DNA from: Sapria himalayana
Lineage: Eukaryota; Streptophyta; Magnoliopsida; Malpighiales; Rafflesiaceae
DNA length: 64,000 nucleotides
Assembly: GCA_029783825.1 (NCBI GenBank)
Contig: JAREIK010012370.1
Span: 62,001-126,000 of the forward strand
Reading direction: 5' to 3'
Part shown: positions 1 to 13,451 of the stretch, in pieces
How the letters are laid out: every line of letters begins with the position of its first letter
Numbering within the stretch: position 1 is the stretch's first letter
Translations under genes and position numbers: made by a program
The notes under the pieces: model-generated
What the model was told of the DNA's origin: nothing
What the model saw: only the letters and a program-made list of their open reading frames with translations
The model's database searches: none

Positions 1-3000
1 ATTTATATGATATATATATATATAATGATTATTATAACTATAAATTGTATTCACATTTAAAAATAAGTTTAAAAATTATTATATTTTCAAAGGTTATAAC
101 ATTTGAAAATAACAAAAAATAATAAAAATAAATTTTTTATTATTATTTATTATAATTAATAAATTCAATTTATATTTATATTTATTATAATTTTAAATAT
201 TCATTTTAATTATTTATTAGTTTATTTTAATAGAAATATTTATTACAAATTAAATTATGAGTGCGACATATATATTTTTATTAATTTATTTTTAATCAAA
301 TAAAATATATGCTTATATAAGAAGTAAAAATTTAAAAATTAAAAATTATTATCTAGTAATATATTTTACTTTAATTTTGATTCAATTTGGGTTTGTAAAT
401 ATTTTTTAATTAATATCAATCTTTTTATTAATAGTTTATTAATTTAAATTTTGATCATTATTATATTATCTATCAATAAAATTGTTTATATTGAATTTAT
501 ATCATATATAATTATTAATATTATTATAACTTAATATTGTATTCAATTTTCAAAAAATTTTAAATATTATTATATTTTCAAAGGTTATAACCTATGAAAA
601 TGATTAAAAATTAAAAATAATTTTTTATTTTATTGTTTAAATAAAACCTATAAACCACTAAATGCCTAAAAACATAAATTGCTAAACTCCTAAATGACAA
701 AACCACTAAAAACTTAAACCATTAAATAGGTGTACATTAATAAAAAATCATAAATCTCAATTTAATTTTTATTAAGTATAATTTTAAATTTTTATTTTAA
801 TTATTTATAAGTTTATTTTTATAGAAATATTAATTACAAAATAAATTATAAGTGAGAAAAATCAAATTTAAATAATTTATATTTCATCAAAAAAAATATA
901 TCCTTATAAAAAGAGGCAAAATTTTAAAAACAAAAATTTATTTTTTATTAATATATTTTATTTATTTTTTTAATCATTTTAGATTTTGAAATTATATTTT
1001 AATTTATATGATTATTATTAATAATAGTTTTTAATTTTTTATTGATCATTATTATAATATGGATTAATAAAATTATTTATATTGAGTTTACATTATATAT
1101 AATTATTAAGATTATTATAACTAAATATTATATTCACATTTAAAAAAAATTTAAAATTATTATATTTTCAAAGGTTATAACCTTTAAAAATTAAAAAAAA
1201 ATCAAAAAAATCAAAAAATTAAATATTTTATTTTTTCATTCTTTAAATAAAAACTATAAATCACTAAAGGCCTAAATACTTAAATCACTAAACCCCAAAA
1301 CACCTAAATACTTAAATCATTAAACTAGTATATCCTAAATAATAAATAATAAATCTCTATTTTATTTGTATTCATTATAGTTTTAAATATTCATTTTAAT
1401 TATTTATAAGTTTTTTTATAGAATTATAAATTAAAAATAAATTATGAGGAAGACAAATATAATTTAAATAATTTACTTTTAATAAAAAAGATATAAACTT
1501 CTAAAAAGAAGCAAAACATGAAAAAAGTTATTTTTTAGTAATATATTTTAATTTGATTTTGAATAAATTTATGTTTTTCAAATATATTATAAATATATCT
1601 TTCATTTTAATAATAGTTTATTAATTTATTTTTTGATCATTAATATAAAATCTATCAATATAATTGTTTATATTGAATTTACATGATATATAATTATTAA
1701 GATTATAATAACTAAATATAGTATTCACTTATAAAAAAAATTTAAAAATTATTATATTTTCCAAGGTTATAACCATCAAAAATGATAAAAAATAGCAAAA
1801 ATAAATTTTTTGTTATATAATTGTTTAAATAAAACTTATAAACCATTAAATACCTAAATAGATAAATCTCTAAACTCCTAAACCCAAGCCCCTAAATACA
1901 TAAACCATTAAACTCGTAAACCTTAAATATAATTTAAATAATTTATATAAATATTAATTACAAAATAAATTATAAAGTGATACAAATAAAATTAAAATTA
2001 TAAAATTTTCATCAAAAAAATATATAAGCTAATAAAATGATGCAAAAACTAAAAAAAATTATTATTTAGTAATAAATTTTACTTTGATTTTGAATAATTT
2101 TAGGTTTTTTAATTATATTTTAATTTATATCTATCATATTAATAATAGTTTATTAATTGAATTTTTGATAAAAGATATAATATATATCAATAAAATTGTT
2201 TATATATAGTTGATATTATATATAGTTATAATAATTATCATTACTAAATATTGTATAAACATTTTTAAAAAATTTTAAAATTATTAAATTTTCAAATGTT
2301 ATAACTTTTGAAAATTTGAAAAAATATCAAAAATAAATTTTTTGTTATTTCATTATTTAAATAAAACCTATAAACCACTAAATGCTTAAAAACTTAAATT
2401 GCTAAACTTTTAATTGATAAAGCCTTTAAATACTTAAACCATTAAATTGTTATACATTAATAATAAATCATAAATCTCAATTTAATTTTTATTAAGTATA
2501 ATTTTAAATTTATATTTTATATATTTATCAGTTTATTTTTATAGAAATATTAATTACAAAAATAATTATTAGTGAGACAGATATAATTTAAATTAAACTG
2601 GTATACTCTAAATAATTAAAAATAAATCTCATTTTTTTTTCATTATAATTTTAAATATTCATTTTAATTATTTATAAAGTTTATTTATATATAAATATTA
2701 ATTACAAAATAAAGTATACGTTATACAAATATAATTTATATAAATTATTTTTCAACAAAAAAATATAGATAAACTAATTAAAAGAAGAAAAAACTAAAAA
2801 CAAAAATTTATTATATAGTAATATATTTTTCTTTATTTCTGAATCATTTTAGGTTTTGTAACTATATTTTAATTTATATCTAACTTATTAATAATATATT
2901 ATTATTTTATTTTTTTATCATTATTATAATATTTATCAAAAAAAATTTAAAATTATTTTATTTTCAAAGATTATAACCTTTTAACATGTGAAAAAATAAC

Positions 3001-6000
3001 AAAAATTATTTTTTTTTATTTTATTGTTTAAATAAAACCTATAAACCACTAAATACTTAAACACATAAATCACTATATTACAAAATCCTGATACCCCTAT
3101 ATAGATAATCCTTTAAACAGGTATACTCTAAATAATAATTAATAAATCTCATTTTTATTTGTTTTCATGATAATTAAAAAAAATTATTTTGATTCTTTAG
3201 TTTTTTATTTATATATATATATATTAATTATAAAATAAATTATGAGTTAAAAATATAATTTATAAAAATTATTTTTCATCAAAAAATAGATAAGCTTATA
3301 AAAAGAATAAAAATTTAAAAACAAATAATTATTATTAAGTAATATATTTTGCTTTGCTTTTGAATCATTTTAGGTTTTGATAATATATTTTAAGTAATAT
3401 AAATGTTATTCATAATATATTTTTAATTTATTTGTTGATAATTATTAGAATATCTATCAATAAAATTATTCATATTGAATTTATATGATATATAATTATT
3501 ATGATTATTATAAATAAATATTTATTCAATTTTTGAAAAAAATTTAAAAATTATTATATTTTCAAAGGTTATAACCTTTGAAAATATCAAAAAATAATAA
3601 AAATAATTTTTTTTATTTTTTAAATAAAAACTATAATTCACTAAATGCATACACAGTTAAATCAGTAAACTTCTAAACCCCATAATGCCTAAATATATAA
3701 ACCAGTAAACTTTAATATACTACTTAATAATTAATAAATCTAATTTTTGTTTTTATTTATTATAATTTTAAATATTTTTTTTAATTATTTATTAGTTTAT
3801 TTTTATGAAAATATTTATTAGAAAATAAAGTATGAGTGCGACAAATATAATTTAATCAATTTATTTTTAATAAAAAAAATATACGCTTATAAAAGAAGTA
3901 AAAAATTAAAAATTACAAATTATTATCCAGTAATATATTTTACTTTAATTTTGAATCAATTTGGCTTTTGTAAATATTTTTTAATTAATATCTTTCTTTT
4001 TAATTATTAGTTTATTAATTTAATTTTTGATCATTTTTAAATTATCTATCAATAAAATTATTTATATTGAATTTATATGATATATAATTATTAATATTAT
4101 TATAACTAAATATTGTATTCACATTTCAAAAAATTATAAATATTATTATATTTTCAAAGGTTATAACCAATGAAAATGATAACAAATTATAGAAATTTTT
4201 TTGTTATTTTATTTTTTTATATAAAATCTATAAACCACTAAAAGCCTAAAAACATAAATCGTTAAACTCCTAACGACAAAATTTCTAAATACTTAAACCA
4301 TTAAACTGGTATACATTAATAATAAACTTAAATCTCATTTTAATTTTTATTCAGTATAAATTTAAATTTTTATTTTAATTATTAATCATTTTATTTTTAT
4401 ATAAATATTAATTACAAAATTTATTTTTAGTGAGACAGATCTAATTTAAATTAAACCAGTATCAGTAAATAATAAATAATAAATCTTATTTTTTTTAATT
4501 ATAAATTTAAATATATACTTTAATTAATTATTTATTTATTTATATATAAATATTAATTATAAAATAAATTGAGTTAGACAAATATAATTTATATATATTA
4601 TTTTTCATCAAGAAATTATAAATAAACATTTTAGAAGAAAAAAAATTTCTAAACAAAAAATTAATATATAGTAATATATTTTGCTTTGATTCTAAATCAT
4701 TTTAGGTTTTATATTTATATTTTAATTGATATCTATCTTATTAATAATAGATTATTAATTTATTTATGATCATTATTAGAATATTTATCAATAAAATTAT
4801 TTATATTGAATTAATATGATATATAAATATAATGATTATTATAACTAAAGCTTGTATTCACTTTTGAAAACAATTTCAAAATTATTATATTTTGAAAGGA
4901 TATAATATTTGAAAATATTAAAAAATAATAAAAATATATTTATTGTTATTTTATTTTTTAAATAAAACCTATAAATCACTAAAAGCCAAAAAACATAAAT
5001 TGATAAACTCCTAAATGACAAAACCTCTAAATACTTATTCCATTTAAGTGGTATAGATAAATAATAAATAATAAATCTCATTTTAATTTTTATTCAGTAT
5101 AATTTTAAATTTTTATTTTAATTATTTATCAGTTTAATTTTATAGAAATATTAATTACAAAATAAATTATTAGTGAGACAAATCTAATTTAAATTAAATT
5201 GGTATCCCTAAATAATAAATAATAAATCTCATTTTTTTTTCATTATAATTTTAAATATTCATTTTAATTATTTATTTGTTTATTTATATTTAAATATTAA
5301 TTACAAAATAAATTGAGTTAGACAAATATAATTTATATAAATTGTTTTTCAGCAAAAATTTATAGATAAACTTTTTAAAAGAAAAAAAAAATTTAAAGCA
5401 AAAAATTATTATATAGTAATATATTTTGCTTTGCTTTTGAATCATTTTAGGTTTTGTAATTATATATTAATTGATATCTATCTTATTAATAATTGATTAT
5501 TAATTTATTTTTTGATCATTATTAGAATATTTATCAATAAAATTGTTTATATTAAATTTATATGATATATAAATATAATGATTATTGTAACTAAAGATTG
5601 TATTCACTTTTTATAAAAATTTAAAAATTATTATATTTTGAATGGTTATAACCTTTGAAAATATCAAAAAATAATAAAAATATATTTTTTGTTATTTTAT
5701 TTTTAATTAAAACTTATAAACCACTAAAAGCCTAAAAACATAAATTGCTAAACTCCTAAATGACAAAACCTTTAAATACTTAAACCATTAAACTAGTATA
5801 CATTAATAATAAATAATAAATCTCATATTACTTTTTATTCAGTATATTTTTAAATTTTTATTTTAATTAATTATCAGTTTATTTTTATAGAAATATTAAT
5901 TATAAAATAAATTATTAGAGAGACAGATTTAATTTAAATTAATCCGGTATCCCTAAATAATAAATAATAAATCTTTTTTTTTAATTATAATTTTAAATAT

Positions 6001-6066
6001 TCATTATAATTATTTATTGTTTATTTTTATATAAAAATTAAATACAAAATTAATTGAGTTAAAAAA

Positions 6067-6071
<5 letters not shown>
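1..6071 (-). repeat. AT-rich ~600-bp satellite array, minus orientation
   Basis: Tandem satellite read as the reverse complement of the rest of the window. The landmark palindrome (half-site TTTTCAAAGGTTA plus its complement, often degenerate) lies near 82, 573, 1161, 1753, 2287, 2960, 3557, 4149, 4887 and 5633, giving spacings of about 491, 588, 592, 534, 673, 597, 592, 738 and 746 bp. Each unit also carries the complement of the telomere-like module, for example ATAAACCACTAAATGCCTAA near 650, and the block TATTGAATTTACATGATATA. The longer spacings contain an extra fused segment (near 2600, 4450, 5180 and 5940) that also occurs in the plus-oriented array. No credible gene is present; the only longer open frame (4845-5081) is low-complexity satellite translation. 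Confidence 0.93.

Positions 6072-6104
<33 letters not shown>
6072..6104. repeat. (AT)n microsatellite at the array polarity switch
   Basis: An uninterrupted AT dinucleotide tract of about 33 bp. To its left the satellite reads on the minus strand, to its right on the plus strand. The right flank begins with ATTTACATAACACA, which belongs late in a unit, and then jumps back to GAAATGTGAATACTATG, which belongs early in a unit. The junction is therefore rearranged, not a simple boundary between two complete units. Confidence 0.9.
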
Positions 6105-6110
<6 letters not shown>

Positions 6111-6764
6111 TTACATAACACAAATAATTTTTAAAATTTTTTGAAATGTGAATACTATGTATATTTATATTAATCTTATTAATTATATATCATATATATT
6201 CAATATATACAATTTTAATGATAGATATTATAATAATCATCAAAAATTAAATTAATAAACTATTATTAATAATATAAATAAAAATTAATATATATATACA
6301 TAACACAATGATTCAAAATCAAATTAAAATATATTACTAAATAATAATATTTAGATAAAAAATATATTACTATATAAAAATGATTCAGAAGAAAGCAAAA
6401 TATATTACTATACAATAATTTGTTGTTTTGAAATTTTTTTATCTTTTAAGATAAATTATTTTTAATTTTAATGAAAAATAATGTATCTAAATTATATTTG
6501 TCTAACTCATAATTTTTTTGCAATTAATATTTATATAAAAATAAAGAAATAAATAATTAAAATGAATATTTAAAATTATAATGAAAAAAATAATATTGAG
6601 ATTTATTATTTATTATTTTGGGTTACGAGTTTAAAATGATTATTATTTATTATTTTGGGTTTTAGAGATTTAGGATTTATTGATTTAAGTGTTTAGGCAT
6701 TTAGTGGTTTATAAGTTTTATTTAAACAAAGAAATATCAAAAATATATATTTGTTTTTATTTTT

Positions 6765-6800
6765 TCACATTTTCAAAGGTTATAACCTTTGAAAATGTGA
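6765..6800. other. 36-bp perfect palindrome in satellite unit
   Basis: This is one of the longest forms of the unit palindrome. The left arm TCACATTTTCAAAGGTTA is followed directly by its exact complement. Most other units have ATATTTTC...GAAAATAT at the arm ends; here both arms carry the matching CACA/TGTG form. It could extrude as a cruciform. No function is shown by sequence alone. Confidence 0.85.
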
Positions 6801-9502
6801 TAATTTTTAAATTTTTTTCAAAAGTGAATTAAATATTTAGTTTTAATAATCATTATATTTAAATATCATATAAATTCAATATAAACAATTTTATTGATAA
6901 ATATTCTAATAATGATCAAAAAATAAATTAACAATCAATTATTAATATGATAGATATCAATTAAAATATAATTAAAAAGTAATAATGATTCAGAAGCAAG
7001 GCAAATTATATTATTATATAATAATTTTTAGTTTTTAATTTTTTTTTCTTTTAATAAGTTTATCTATATTTTTTTTGATGAAAAATAATTTATATATATT
7101 ATATTTGTCTAACTCATAATTTATTTTGTAATTAATATTTATATAAAAATAAACAAATAAATAATTAAAATGAATATTTAAAATTATAAAGAAAAAAATA
7201 AAAAAGAGATTTATTGTTTATTATTTAAGATATATCTGATTAAAAAAATTATCTATTTAGGGTTTTCGAGATTTAGAAGTTATTCATTTAAGTATTTAGG
7301 CATTTAGTGGTTTATATGTTTTATTTAAACAATGAAATAACAAATAAATTATTTTTGATATTTTTTCAAATTTTCAAATATTATAACCTTTGAAAATATA
7401 ATAATTTTAAAATTTATTTAAAAATGTGAATACAAAATTTACTAATAATAATTATTATAACAATATATAATATAAACTAAATATAAACAATTTTATTGAT
7501 AGATATTATATCAATTATCAAAAAATAAATTAATAAACTATTATTAATATGATAGATATAAATTAAAATTTAATTACAAAAACTAAAATGATTAAAAATC
7601 AAAGTAAATTTATTACTAAATAATAATTTTTGTTTTTTAGTTTTTGCCTCATTTTATAAGATTATATATTTTTTTGATAAAAAATAAATTATTTAAATTA
7701 TATTCATATCACACATATTTTAAGTTGTAATTAATATTTCAATAAATTATTTAAATTATATTTAAGGTTTACGAGTTTAAAGTTTTAAGTATTTAGGGGC
7801 TTTGGGGTTTAGGAGTTTAGAGATTTCTGTGCTTATGTATTTAATGGTTTATAAGTTTTATTTAAATAGTGATATAACAAAAAATTTATTTTTGTTATTT
7901 TTTCTAATTTTTGAAGGTTATAACCTTTGAAAATATAACAGTTTTTAAATTTTATTAAATGTGAATACTATATTTAGTTATGATAATAATAATAATTATA
8001 TATCATATAAATTCAATATAAACAATTATATTGATAGATATTATATTAATGATCAAAAAATAAATTAATAAACTATTATAAATAAGTTAGATATTATTCA
8101 AAATCAAAGTAAAATAAATTACTAAATAATAATGTTTTTGATGTTTTGCTTCTTTTTATAAGTTTATATTTTTTGTTATTAAAGCTATATTATTAAAATT
8201 ATATTTGTCTTCCTCATAATATATTTTGTAATTTTAATTCTATAAAAATAAACTAAAAAATAATTAAAATGAATATTTAAAATTATAATGAATACAAATA
8301 AAAGTGAGATTTATTAATTATTATTCAGGATATACAGTTTTAATAGTTTAGGTTTTTAGGTGTTTTTGGGTTTTGTGATCTAAGTGTTTATGCATTTAGT
8401 GATTTATAGTTTTTATTTAAATTATGAAAAAACAAAAAATTTAATTTTTTTTTATTAATTTTGAAGATTATAACAATTGAAAATATAATAATTTTTAATT
8501 TTTTTTAAAATAAAAATAATGTTTAGTTATAATAATCTTAATAATTATATATAATGTAAACTCAATATAAATAATTTTATTAATAGATATTATAATAATC
8601 ATCAATAAATAATTAAATACATTATTATTAAAAAGAATCATATAAATTAAAATATAAATGCAAAATCTAAAATGATACAAAATCAAAATAAAATATTATA
8701 ATAAATAATAAATTTTTGTTTTTAAAAATGTGCCGATTTTTATAAGCTTATATTTTTTTTTGATGAAATATAAATTATTAAAATTATATATGTCTCAATA
8801 ATAATTTATTTTGTAATTAAGATTTCTATAAAAATAAACTGATAAATAATTAAAATAAAAATTTAAAATTATACTGAATAATAATTAAAATGAGATTTAT
8901 GATTTATTATTAATGTATACCAGTTTAATTGTTTTGAGATCTAAAATTTTCTAAAAGATGAATACAATATTTAGTTATAATATTATTAATAATCATACAT
9001 CATATAAATTCAATATAAACAATTTTATTGATAGTTATTATAATAATGGTCAAAAATTAAAGTAATAAACTATTAATAATAAGATAGATATTAAATAAAA
9101 ATTATTTACAAAACCCAAATTGATTCAAAATTAAATTAAAATATATTACTGAATAATAATTTTTAATTTTTAAATTTTACTTCTTTTTATAAGTGTAAAT
9201 ATATTTTTTGATTAAAAATTAATTATTTAAATTATATTTATCTTACTCATAATTTATTTTTTATTAAATATTTCTATAAAAATAAACTAATAAATAATTA
9301 AATGAATTTTTAAAATTATAATAAATATAAATAAAAATTACATTTATTAATTGTTATGTATTATATAGTGGATTAATAGTTTATGTATTTAGGTATTACG
9401 GGGTTTTGGAGTATACTGATTTAATTGTATATGCATTAAGTGGTTCATATGTTTTATTTAAAAAATAAAAATAACAAAAAATTTATTTTTATTATTTTTT
9501 TG

Positions 9503-9534
9503 ATATTTTCAAAGGTTATAACCTTTGAAAATAT
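9503..9534. other. 32-bp perfect palindrome, typical satellite form
   Basis: Representative of the common form: left arm ATATTTTCAAAGGTTA followed directly by its complement. Similar perfect or near-perfect copies occur near 10694, 12192, 16321, 28058 and 60130, among others. Confidence 0.85.
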
Positions 9535-12500
9535 AATAATTTTTAAATTTTTTCAAAAGCGAATTCAATATTTAGTAATAAAAATCATTATATTTATATA
9601 TCATATAAATTCAATTATAATTTTAGTGATTTATATTCAATAATGATTAAATAATATATTAATAATCTATTATTAATAAGATAGATATCAATTAAAATAT
9701 ATTTACAAAACATAAAATGATTCATAAGCAAACCAAAATAAATTACTATATAATAATTTTTTATTTTGTAATTTTTTTTTATTTAAAAAGTTTATCTATA
9801 TTTTTTTGATTAAAAATAATTTACATAAATTATATTAGTCAAACTCATAATTTATTTTTTAATTAATATTTATATAAAAATAAACAAATAAATAATTAAA
9901 ATGATAATTTAAAATTATAATGAAAAAAATGAGATTTATTATTTATTATTTATATAGGGTATACAGGTTTATTTAAATTAGATCTATCTCACTAATAATT
10001 TATTTTGTAATTAATATTTCTATAAAAATAAATTGATAAATAATTAAAATAAAAATTTAAAAGTATATTGAATAAAAATTAAAATGAAATTTATTATTTA
10101 TTATTAATGTATACTAGTTTAATGGTTTTTAGATTTAAAATTTGCTAAAATGTGAATACAATATTTAGTTATAATATTATTAATAATCGTACATCATATA
10201 AATTCAATATAAAGAATTTTATTGATAGTTATTATTATAATGATCAAAAATTAAATTAATAAACTAATAATAATAAGATAGATATTCAATAAAAAATATT
10301 TATAAAACCCAAATTGATTCAAAATTCAAGTAAAATATATTACTGAATAATAATTTTTAATTTTTAAATTTTACTTCTTTTATAAGCGTATATATATTTT
10401 TTGATTAAAAATAAATTTTGTATATTATATTTATCTTACTCATAATTTATTTGGTAATAAATATTTCTATAAAAATAAACAAATAAATAATTAAATGAAT
10501 ATTTAAAATTATAATAAATAGAAATAAAAATTAGATTTATTAATTATTATGTATTATATAGAGGTTTAATGGTTTATGTATTTAGGTATTACGGGGTTTA
10601 GAAGTATACTGATTTAATTGTGTATGCATTTAGTGGTTTATAGTTTTTATTTAAAAAATAAAATAACAAAAAATTTATTTTTTTTATTTTTTGATATTTT
10701 CAAAGGTTATAACCTTTAAAAATATAATAATTTTTAAATTTTTTTCAAAAGTGAATTCAATATTTAGTTATAATAATCATTATATTTATATATCATATAA
10801 ATTCAATATAAACAATTTTAGTGATTAATATTCTAATAATGATCAAAAAATAAATTAATAATCTATTATTAATAAGATAGATATCAATTAAAATATAATT
10901 ACAAAAAATAAATTGATTCATAAGCAAACCAAAATATATTACGATATATTAAAATATAATAATTTTTTTTATTTTAAAAAGATTATCTATATTTTTTTGA
11001 TTAAAAATAATTTACATAAATTATATTTGTCTAACTCATAATTTATTTTTTAATTAATATTTATATAAAAATAAACAAATAAATAATTAAAATGAATATT
11101 TAAAATTATAATGAAAAAAATGAGATTTATTATTTATTATTTAGGGTATACCAGTTTAATTTAAATTAAATCTATCTAACTAATAATTTATCTTGTAATT
11201 AATATTTCTATAATAAAACTGATAAATAATTAAAATAAAAATTTAAAATTAAACTGAATAAAAATTAAAATGAAATTTTTGATTTATTATTAATGTATAC
11301 CAATTTAATAGTTTAAGTATTTAGAGGTTTTGTCATATAGGTGTTTAGCGATTCATGTTTTTACGCATTTAGTGGTTTATAGGTTTTATTTAAACAATAA
11401 AATAACAAAAAAAAATTGTAATTTTGTTTCATTTTCATAGGCCATAACCTTTGAAAATATAATAATAATTACAATTTTTTGAAATGTGAATAAAATATTT
11501 AGGTATAATAATTTTAAAAATTATATATCATATAAATTCAATATAAACAATTTTATTGATAGATATTATAATAATGATCAAAAATTAAATTAACAAACTA
11601 TTAATAATAAGATAGATATTATTTAAAAAATATTTACAAGACCCAAATTGATTCAAAATTAAACTAAAAAATATTATTCGATAATAATTTTTAATTTTTA
11701 AATTTTTACTTCTTTTATAAGCATTTATATTTTTTTTATTAAAAATAAATTATTTAAGTAATATTTGTCGCACTCATAATTTATTTTGTAATAAAAATTT
11801 ATATAAAAATAAACTAATAAATAATTAAAATGAATATTTAAAATTATAATAAATTGAAATTAAAATGAATATTTATTAAGTAGTATATAGCATTTTAATG
11901 GTTTATGTATTTAGGCATTACGAGCTTTAGGAGCTCATTATTTATTTTGAGATTGATATTTCTATAAAAAATAAACTAATAAATAATTAAAATGAATATT
12001 TAAAATTATAATGAATACAAATTAAAATGAGATATTTGATTTATTAATATGGTATACCGGTTTAAAGGTTCGATCATTTAGGAGTTTTGTCATTTAGGAT
12101 TTTAGCAATTTATATTTTTAGGCATTTAGTGGGTTATAGGTTTTATTTATAAAATAAAAATCTAAAATTCTATTTTTGATTTTTTCTGATTTTCAAAGGT
12201 TATAACCTTTGAAAATAAAATAATTTTTAAAATTATTTGAAATGTGAATACCATGTATAATTATATTAATCTTACTAATTATATATCATATAGATTCAAT
12301 ATAAATAATTTTAATGATAGATATTTTAATAATGATCAAAAATTAAATTAATAAACTATTATTAATAATATAAATATTAATTAAAATATATTTACATAAC
12401 ACAAAATGATTCAAAATCAAATCAAAATATATTACTAAATAATAATATTTAATTTTTAAAATTGTCCTTTTCTTTTAAGCTTATATTTTTTTTTAAATAA

Positions 12501-12783
12501 ATTATTTAAATAATATTTGTCTCACTTGAAATTTATTTTGTAATTAATTTTTCTAAAAAATTAAACTATAAATAATTAAAATGAAGATTTAAAATTATAA
12601 TAAATAGAAATAAAAATGAGATTTATTATTTATTAAGTAGTATATAACTATTAAAAGGTTTATTTATCTTGGAGTTTTGTGATTTATGAGCTTACTGATT
12701 TAAGTCAATAAGCATTTAATGATCTATAGGTTTTATTTAAAAAATGAAATAACAAAAAATTTATTTTTATTATTTTTTCTTAT

Positions 12784-12807
12784 TTTCTAAGGTTATAACC
12801 TTAGAAA
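12784..12807. other. 24-bp palindrome with paired arm changes
   Basis: Left arm TTTCTAAGGTTA is followed by its complement. Relative to the common form (CAAAGG...CCTTTG) both arms changed at the matching position (CTAAGG...CCTTAG), so self-complementarity is preserved. Confidence 0.8.
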
Positions 12808-12852
12808 GAATCGGGACTCATAGATTTAGTAGAGATGCTCATGGGGTTTAGG
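12808..12852 (+). mobile_element. Possible scrambled hAT end fragment in left flank of hAT copy 1
   Basis: Non-satellite words follow the palindrome of a truncated unit. GAATCGGGACTCA resembles the 5' subterminal AAATCAGGACTGA of hAT copy 2 (about 45770). TAGAGATGCTCATGGG resembles the hAT terminal repeat TAGGGGTGCTCATGGG. An alternative reading is that part of this is the ordinary unit text TTTAGGCATTACGGGG with an insertion of about 7 bp. The satellite resumes with GTTTAGGAGTTTACT. The identification is tentative. Confidence 0.35.
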
Positions 12853-12875
12853 AGTTTACTACTTTAACTTTATAT

Positions 12876-12883
12876 GCATTTAG
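12876..12883. repeat. hAT copy 1 target site duplication, left
   Basis: GCATTTAG, 8 bp, immediately before the left terminal repeat and repeated at 16251-16258. An 8-bp duplication is the hAT hallmark. The target is the conserved GCATTTAGTGGTTTATA motif of the satellite unit. Confidence 0.93.
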
Positions 12884-12901
12884 TATGGCTGCTCACGAGA
12901 C
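12884..12901 (+). repeat. hAT copy 1 left terminal inverted repeat
   Basis: TATGGCTGCTCACGAGAC. It differs from the complement of the right end at four of 18 positions, consistent with decay. Confidence 0.85.
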
Positions 12902-13085
12902 TCAGAGATTTGCGACACGACCCTAAGTATTGTCCTGAAAGAATTGGTACTGAGAAAAATCTGTTGACTTTTACGTTTCCCGTCCCATTCTGTCACATAC
13001 TTTTTCTTTTAGGATGGTTGCAGATCTTAAGCAATATCCATCCCGAGAAACATCCCGTCCTAAAAAACCGATACTAGAACCAGGA

Positions 13086-13102
13086 ATATATATATATATA
13101 TA
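13086..13102. repeat. (AT)n microsatellite in hAT 5' region
   Basis: Short AT tract followed by AACATGAAGATGC. The equivalent tract in hAT copy 2 is at about 45908-45926. Confidence 0.85.
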
Positions 13103-13451
13103 ACATGAAGATGCAACCAATTCAGCTACTACCCATCCAATTCCGACTCAGCTATTGTTGTTCCGACATGTTCCAGGCTACTTCATGTCGTTCCAATGGT
13201 CTTCAGTTAGGTCCAGCCCTTGTCCGTCGCACTTCTGGTTGCCTTCACTATGTCTCAGATGCCACCAGCCTTTTGGTCTGTTTTTATGACAAGAATTGAG
13301 TGATTAATTATTAGTATTATGTGTCTCAGTCAGTTTTGTTGAGTATTGGTTGTGGCTTTGCGATTGGGCCGAATGTGTTACAGTCTATTTTGTAGAGCTT
13401 GCATGTTTGAAATATTTATATGTATTTATGCATAACATATCATATTAATTA

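Larger units (their letters stand above)
6105..12875 (+). repeat. AT-rich ~600-bp satellite array, plus orientation
   Basis: Plus-oriented satellite. Palindrome landmarks lie near 6765, 7372, 7909, 8461, 9503, 10694, 11430, 12192 and 12784. The conserved motif GCATTTAGTGGTTTATA or a close variant precedes most of them. Units near 8930 and 10130 lack the part from the telomere-like module through the palindrome and share the junction GGTTTT(T)GAGAT/GTTTTTAGATTTAAAAT. The two blocks 8930-9900 and 10125-11100 resemble one another closely (period about 1.2 kb). The block 6290-9350 is repeated at 60920-64000. Nothing gene-like is seen; open frames at 8495-8686 and 9440-9643 are satellite noise. 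Confidence 0.93.

Noticed and set aside
4845..5081. Open frame in the minus-oriented array (similarly 9440-9643, 52102-52284, 55385-55624, 61231-61455)
   Set aside because: Low-complexity satellite translation without a recognisable domain and not conserved between units.
1..6071. Organelle genome or replication origin because of extreme A+T content
   Set aside because: The sequence is a tandem satellite with nuclear transposons, and no organelle genes are present.
12874..13299. Two short plus-strand open frames at the hAT 5' end
   Set aside because: They cover the terminal repeat, subterminal repeats and untranslated region; no homology recognised, and they lie upstream of the transposase start.
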